NCBI GenBank assembly: GCA_023419055.1
Contig: JAEZYO010000090.1
Coordinates: 1 to 8,823, forward strand
Source of the DNA: Pseudomonadota bacterium
GTDB taxonomy: Bacteria > Myxococcota > Polyangia > Polyangiales > Polyangiaceae
DNA: 8,823 nucleotides
Direction of reading: 5' to 3'
Shown here piece by piece: positions 6,215 through 8,823 of the stretch. A program made the position numbers and the translations under genes. Each line of letters begins with the position of its first letter. The stretch's first letter is position 1. Under the pieces are notes generated by a model. It had not been told where the DNA came from. It saw nothing but the letters and a program-made list of their open reading frames with translations, and ran no database searches.

Positions 6215-6952
6215 ACACCCCCGGAAGTCATCAACGATCTCGCTCACACCGTCACGGACGAGGAGTGGCGCGCGACGCGCGCCGTGATCGAGGTACTGGC
6301 GGTGACTTCCGGGGCGCTCATGGGCTCGCTCCACGCGATCAAGCGTGACTTCGATCTGGTCGGCGTCACCGTGGTCGCGGTGTGCGCGGGGGTCGGCGGT
6401 GGCGTGCTCCGAGACGTCTTGATCAACCGCCCCGTCCTCGCCCTCGAGCGCCCGGAGCTCATGATCGCGGCGTTGTCGGCCTGCGCGGCGGGCATGGTGC
6501 TCGGCCACCGCACGCATCACCTCCAGCCGATCATCTGGGTGGTCGAGGCGATCACGCTCGGGCTGTTCACCGTGACCGGCATTCAGCGCGCGGAGGAGGT
6601 CGGACTCACGGTCCTGCCCGCGATCTTTCTGGGCGTCGTCACCGGCACGTTCGGAGGGCTGCTGCGGGACATCATCTGCAACGAGACGCCGATTCTGGTC
6701 TTGCCCGGGAGGCCGCTGGCCTTCGCCTCGTTCATCGGCGGCCTGACGTACTACGGGCTCTTTCTCTGGCTCGAGTTTCCGCGCGTGGTCTGCGAGTGGT
6801 CGACCGCGCTCATGACGTTCGCGATCCGGGGGCTCGCGAGCTGGCGTAACTGGAACGTACGGCGACCACACGAAGTGTTCCGGCTACCGCCGAGGGTTCG
6901 CAAGCACCTCGACCAGCGCTTGCGCGGGCTCGGGCGAAGGCGCGACCCGTGA
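6212..6952 (+). CDS. TRIC/UPF0126 family trimeric cation channel protein
   Basis: This 246-residue inner-membrane protein has the internally duplicated TRIC fold. The first repeat reads GALMGSLHAIKRDFDLVGV then GVGGGVLRDVLINRPV (residues about 61-76). The second reads ITLGLFTVTGIQRAEEVGL then GTFGGLLRDIICNETPI (about 145-161). The paired Gly-rich/LRD motifs mark the bent helices that line the pore of these monovalent-cation (K+) channels. A hydrophobic helix (about 169-188) and a strongly basic C-terminal tail (211-246) follow; the tail makes it longer than E. coli YadS and YicG (about 205 aa). GTG at 6212 is chosen because GAGG lies 7 nt upstream; an in-frame TTG at 6179 has no such site. 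It lies 43 nt after ansB on the same strand, so co-transcription is likely. The role of bacterial TRIC proteins is unclear. A counter-ion path balancing electrogenic aspartate/alanine exchange is only a guess. Confidence 0.88.
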   Translation: MTPPEVINDLAHTVTDEEWRATRAVIEVLAVTSGALMGSLHAIKRDFDLVGVTVVAVCAGVGGGVLRDVLINRPVLALERPELMIAALSACAAGMVLGHRTHHLQPIIWVVEAITLGLFTVTGIQRAEEVGLTVLPAIFLGVVTGTFGGLLRDIICNETPILVLPGRPLAFASFIGGLTYYGLFLWLEFPRVVCEWSTALMTFAIRGLASWRNWNVRRPHEVFRLPPRVRKHLDQRLRGLGRRRDP

Positions 6953-6960
6953 CGTAGCGC

Positions 6961-7170
6961 TCAGGTGTTGGTCCACCAGCTGCAGAACTCGTCGAAGTCG
7001 ATTCGCCCGCTTCGATTCGCGTCGATGGATTCGAACGCGGCCGCCACTTGGGCGTCCGAGTAACCGAGGCCGAGCCCGTCCAGCATGCGGCCGAACTCGC
7101 CCACGTCGATGTGCCCGTCGCCGTCTCGATCCGTGGCCTGAAAACGCGCTCGCAACGCAGAGTTTTCCAC
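6961..7170 (-). CDS. Small two-EF-hand calcium-binding protein
   Basis: This 69-residue soluble protein without a signal peptide consists almost wholly of two EF-hands. Loop 1 is DRDGDGHIDVGE (14-25), a textbook Ca2+ loop with Asp14, Asp16, Asp18, Asp22 and Glu25. Loop 2 is DANRSGRIDFDE (50-61), with Asp50, Asn52, Ser54, Asp58 and Glu61. Flanking helices and the linker GLGYSDAQVAAAFESID resemble one calmodulin lobe, so it should bind two Ca2+ in the cytosol, either as a buffer or as a sensor. It starts at GTG with only a weak GAGAG-like ribosome site. It begins 40 nt after the glutamate decarboxylase stop on the same strand, so it is probably the second gene of that operon. Its stop is 8 bp from the TRIC gene's stop, converging. 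Partner unknown. Confidence 0.86.
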   Translation of the reverse strand: MENSALRARFQATDRDGDGHIDVGEFGRMLDGLGLGYSDAQVAAAFESIDANRSGRIDFDEFCSWWTNT

Positions 7171-7210
7171 GCTCTCTACGATACGGGAGCTCGGCGGTTC
7201 TCGGAAGCGG

Positions 7211-8605
7211 TTAGTGATGGAACCCGCTCCCTTCCTTCCGGCTCAGCGGCGAGGTCACGGGGTGGCGCGAGAAGAAGTCGAGCGCCTCTTTCATGTCTTT
7301 GACGAGCAGGGTCACGAGATCGCGGCTCACTCCGTGACGGACGAGCGCCCGCTGGATCACGAGGTCGCCTCGATTCGCCGGCAACGGGTAGGCTGGGACC
7401 TGCCAACCCTTCACCCTGAGGCGATCGGCGAAGTCGTAGAGGGTGAAGGTCGGGGCCTTGCCGTTGTGCTCGAGCGTCCAGCAAGCGCCGGGGATGCCGC
7501 CGCGCCCGTCGTAGAGGATCTCGAACGAACCCATCTGCGCGATCTCCTTCGCGAGGTAGTTCGCCGTGTCGGAGCAAGCGCGGTGGATGCGCCGGTACCC
7601 CTCCTTCCCAAGGCGAAGGAAATTGTAATACTGGGCGATGACCTGCCCGCCGGGGCGCGAGAAGTTGAGCGCGAAGGTAGGCATGTTGCCTCCCAGGTAG
7701 TCCACGTAAAACACCAGATCCTCGGGGAGCGCGCTCCGTTCGCGCCAGACGCAGAAGCCGCACCCGAGCGGGGTCAGCCCGAATTTGTGGCCCGAGGAGT
7801 TGATCGACTTGACCCTGGGGAGTGAGAAATCCCACTCGACTTCGGGGTGGAGGAATGGCGCGATGAAGCCGCCGCTCGCGCCGTCGACGTGCATCGGCAC
7901 GTCGAGCCCGGTGCGCGCTTCGAGCTCGTCCAGAGCCTTGGCGATGGCCGCGACGGGCTCGTAGCGCAGGGTGAAGGTGAGGCCGAGCGTGGGGACGACG
8001 CCGATGGTGTTCTCGTCGCAGCGCCTCAGCACCTCTTCGGGGGTGAGCTCGAGCCGGCCCTTCTCGAGAGGTACCTCGCGGAGCTCGACGTCGAAGTAGC
8101 GCGCGAACTTGTGCCAGCACACCTGCACTGGGCCCGAAATCAGGTTCGGTTTGTCCGCGGGCTTGCCGGCGCTCTCTTGCCGCTTGCGCCAGCGCCGCTT
8201 CATCGCGAGGCCCCCGAGCATCGCGGCCTCGCTCGACCCCGTCGTGGAGCAGCCGACGGCGTTGGCCGCGTCGGGGGCGTGCCAGAGGTCGGCCAGCATG
8301 TTCACGCAGCGCTCCTCGATGGCAGCCGTCTGTGGGTATTCGTCCTTGTCGACCAGGTTCTTGTCGATGGCCTCGTTCATCAGCCGGTGAACCTCGGGCT
8401 CGACCCAGGTTTGACAAAAGGTCGCGAGGTTCATGCGCGAGTTGCCGTCGAGCATCAGCTCGTCATGTACCGCGGCGTAGGCTTCTGCGGGCGAGTGCTC
8501 GTATTTCGGCATGCGGAGCCGCGGCATCGCGACCGACAGGTCCGGGTTGGCGTAGATGTCGTCGTCGCGCTCGGCGCGCGCTCTCTCGCATTGATGCAAT
8601 GGCAT
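7211..8605 (-). CDS. gadB: Glutamate decarboxylase (GadA/GadB type)
   Basis: This 464-residue PLP enzyme converts L-glutamate to GABA plus CO2, consuming a proton (EC 4.1.1.15). It aligns along its length with E. coli GadB (466 aa), offset by two residues: [33 protein letters not shown] (His165), HVDGASGGF (Asp241), and the Schiff-base lysine in [13 protein letters not shown] (Lys274). [23 protein letters not shown] follows. The ATG at 8605 is preferred over an in-frame TTG at 8653 because GGGAGGG sits 7 nt upstream. The N-terminal 40 residues differ from GadB, so acid-driven membrane recruitment through that helix cannot be assumed. The C-terminus ends in His-His, keeping the penultimate His position that gates the E. 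coli active site at neutral pH. The EF-hand gene follows on the same strand. No GadC glutamate/GABA antiporter is visible in the window. Confidence 0.95.
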   Translation of the reverse strand: MPLHQCERARAERDDDIYANPDLSVAMPRLRMPKYEHSPAEAYAAVHDELMLDGNSRMNLATFCQTWVEPEVHRLMNEAIDKNLVDKDEYPQTAAIEERCVNMLADLWHAPDAANAVGCSTTGSSEAAMLGGLAMKRRWRKRQESAGKPADKPNLISGPVQVCWHKFARYFDVELREVPLEKGRLELTPEEVLRRCDENTIGVVPTLGLTFTLRYEPVAAIAKALDELEARTGLDVPMHVDGASGGFIAPFLHPEVEWDFSLPRVKSINSSGHKFGLTPLGCGFCVWRERSALPEDLVFYVDYLGGNMPTFALNFSRPGGQVIAQYYNFLRLGKEGYRRIHRACSDTANYLAKEIAQMGSFEILYDGRGGIPGACWTLEHNGKAPTFTLYDFADRLRVKGWQVPAYPLPANRGDLVIQRALVRHGVSRDLVTLLVKDMKEALDFFSRHPVTSPLSRKEGSGFHH

Positions 8606-8610
8606 GAGAT

Positions 8611-8618
8611 TCCCTCCC
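8611..8618 (-). promoter_or_regulatory. Strong Shine-Dalgarno of glutamate decarboxylase
   Basis: On the minus strand GGGAGGGA reads from 8618 to 8611, with the core GGAGG at 8617-8613 and a 7-nt spacer to the ATG at 8605. It decides the start codon against the in-frame TTG at 8653, and it is the best ribosome site in the window. Confidence 0.8.
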
Positions 8619-8661
8619 GAGAGCAGGGTTGGTTCGCGGAGCGGGAGTTTCAAGGTTCGTG

Positions 8662-8677
8662 GAGCCCGGCCGGGCTC
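8662..8677. repeat. Perfect 16-bp palindrome between gadB and argG
   Basis: GAGCCCGG followed directly by its reverse complement CCGGGCTC, with no spacer. Such a site between divergent start codons is a candidate operator for a dimeric regulator of either gene. Without a loop it is a poor RNA hairpin, and no U-tract follows, so it is not a terminator. Confidence 0.55.
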
Positions 8678-8760
8678 GCGGGGGGCCTCCGGAAGCCTGA
8701 GAGGGCCGGACTCTAGAGGCCATGTCCGCCCGCGGCGTTCGGTGCTAGCTAGGCGGCGCC

Positions 8761-8823
8761 ATGAGCCGAATCTACAAGTCGCTTCCGCCCGAGGGCACCC
8801 GCCTCGGGATTGCGTTCTCCGGT
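8761..8823 (+). CDS. argG: Argininosuccinate synthase, N-terminal fragment (3' truncated by window)
   Basis: Only the first 21 codons are visible: [21 protein letters not shown]. This matches the start of the E. coli-type ArgG (ILKHLPVGQRIGIAFSG), where the last residues begin the SGGLDTS ATP-pyrophosphatase loop. The enzyme joins citrulline and aspartate with ATP in arginine synthesis (EC 6.3.4.5). A weak AGGCGG ribosome site precedes the ATG by 4 nt. It is transcribed divergently from the gad operon. Its use of aspartate fits the theme of the window but could be coincidence. The call rests on a short match and would be settled by the next 100 bases. Confidence 0.72.
   Translation, partial: MSRIYKSLPPEGTRLGIAFSG

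Larger units (their letters stand above)
8606..8760. promoter_or_regulatory. Divergent intergenic region between gadB and argG
   Basis: This 155-bp spacer must carry the promoters of the leftward gad operon and the rightward argG, but no clear sigma-70 hexamer pair is visible. It holds a perfect 16-bp palindrome GAGCCCGGCCGGGCTC (8662-8677), a shorter 8-bp palindrome CTCTAGAG (8711-8718), and a weak pair GGCCTC/GAGGCC (8684-8689, 8716-8721). An ATG at 8722 is in frame with argG but hits TAG at 8746, so it is not a start. Confidence 0.5.

Noticed and set aside
5116..6234. 372-codon minus-strand frame opposite the asparaginase
   Set aside because: Shadow frame, Val/Arg/His/Asp-rich, no motifs; the asparaginase motifs on the plus strand are unambiguous.
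7211..7300. Plant-like calmodulin-binding tail on the GAD that would dock the EF-hand protein
   Set aside because: The C-terminus has the length and ending of E. coli GadB and no extended basic amphipathic helix with a Trp anchor.
7176..8417. 413-codon minus-strand frame overlapping gadB in another frame, and a 289-codon plus-strand frame at 7847-8716
   Set aside because: Both overlap the complete GAD coding region and translate to compositionally biased sequence without family features.
8722..8748. ATG at 8722 in frame with argG
   Set aside because: The frame meets TAG at 8746 before reaching the argG ATG at 8761.
1..8823. CRISPR arrays, tRNA/rRNA genes, insertion sequences, phage or toxin-antitoxin genes
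   Set aside because: No regular spaced repeats, tRNA cloverleaf, transposase motifs or terminal inverted repeats were seen on reading both strands.

Overview
The window is a compact, GC-rich, gene-dense stretch of a Gram-negative chromosome. High G+C, GTG start codons, a Gly/Ala-rich Cys-rich lipoprotein and short intergenic gaps suggest a delta-proteobacterium-like organism, most likely a myxobacterium (Myxococcota, Polyangia type). That assignment is inference from style, not from a marker gene. No rRNA, tRNA, CRISPR array, IS element or phage gene was seen.

Layout, left to right. (1) + strand: the 3' end of a SulP-family anion transporter with its STAS domain (1-657), then an AspT-type aspartate:alanine exchanger (710-2590). 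(2) - strand: a Cys-rich, Gly/Ala-rich lipoprotein (2595-3236), tail-to-tail with aspT. (3) A 212-bp divergent intergenic region rich in dyads. (4) + strand: a probable operon of L-aspartate 4-decarboxylase (3449-5068), secreted type II L-asparaginase (start at 5071) and a TRIC/UPF0126 cation channel (6212-6952). (5) - strand: a probable operon read right to left, glutamate decarboxylase (8605-7211) then a two-EF-hand calcium-binding protein (7170-6961). (6) + strand at the right edge: the first 21 codons of argininosuccinate synthase (argG).

How the genes could work together. Periplasmic asparaginase would release aspartate and ammonia. AspT would import aspartate in exchange for alanine, and AspD would convert aspartate to alanine plus CO2, consuming a cytosolic proton. 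This is the electrogenic aspartate-decarboxylation cycle known from the aspD-aspT pair of Tetragenococcus, here extended by a secreted asparaginase and an ion channel gene. The neighbouring glutamate decarboxylase runs the same kind of proton-consuming chemistry (glutamate to GABA plus CO2). Its C-terminus keeps the penultimate His that closes the E. coli GadB active site at neutral pH. The locus therefore reads as an amino-acid decarboxylation, pH-homeostasis and energy island. ArgG, which consumes aspartate, may be a neighbour by chance.

The most unusual signals are RNA- or DNA-level: a perfect 8-bp hairpin that puts the TRIC gene's Shine-Dalgarno in its loop and its GTG start in its stem, and a hairpin that can sequester the Shine-Dalgarno of aspD. 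The gad/EF-hand gene pairing is also notable, because calcium control of GAD is known from plants.
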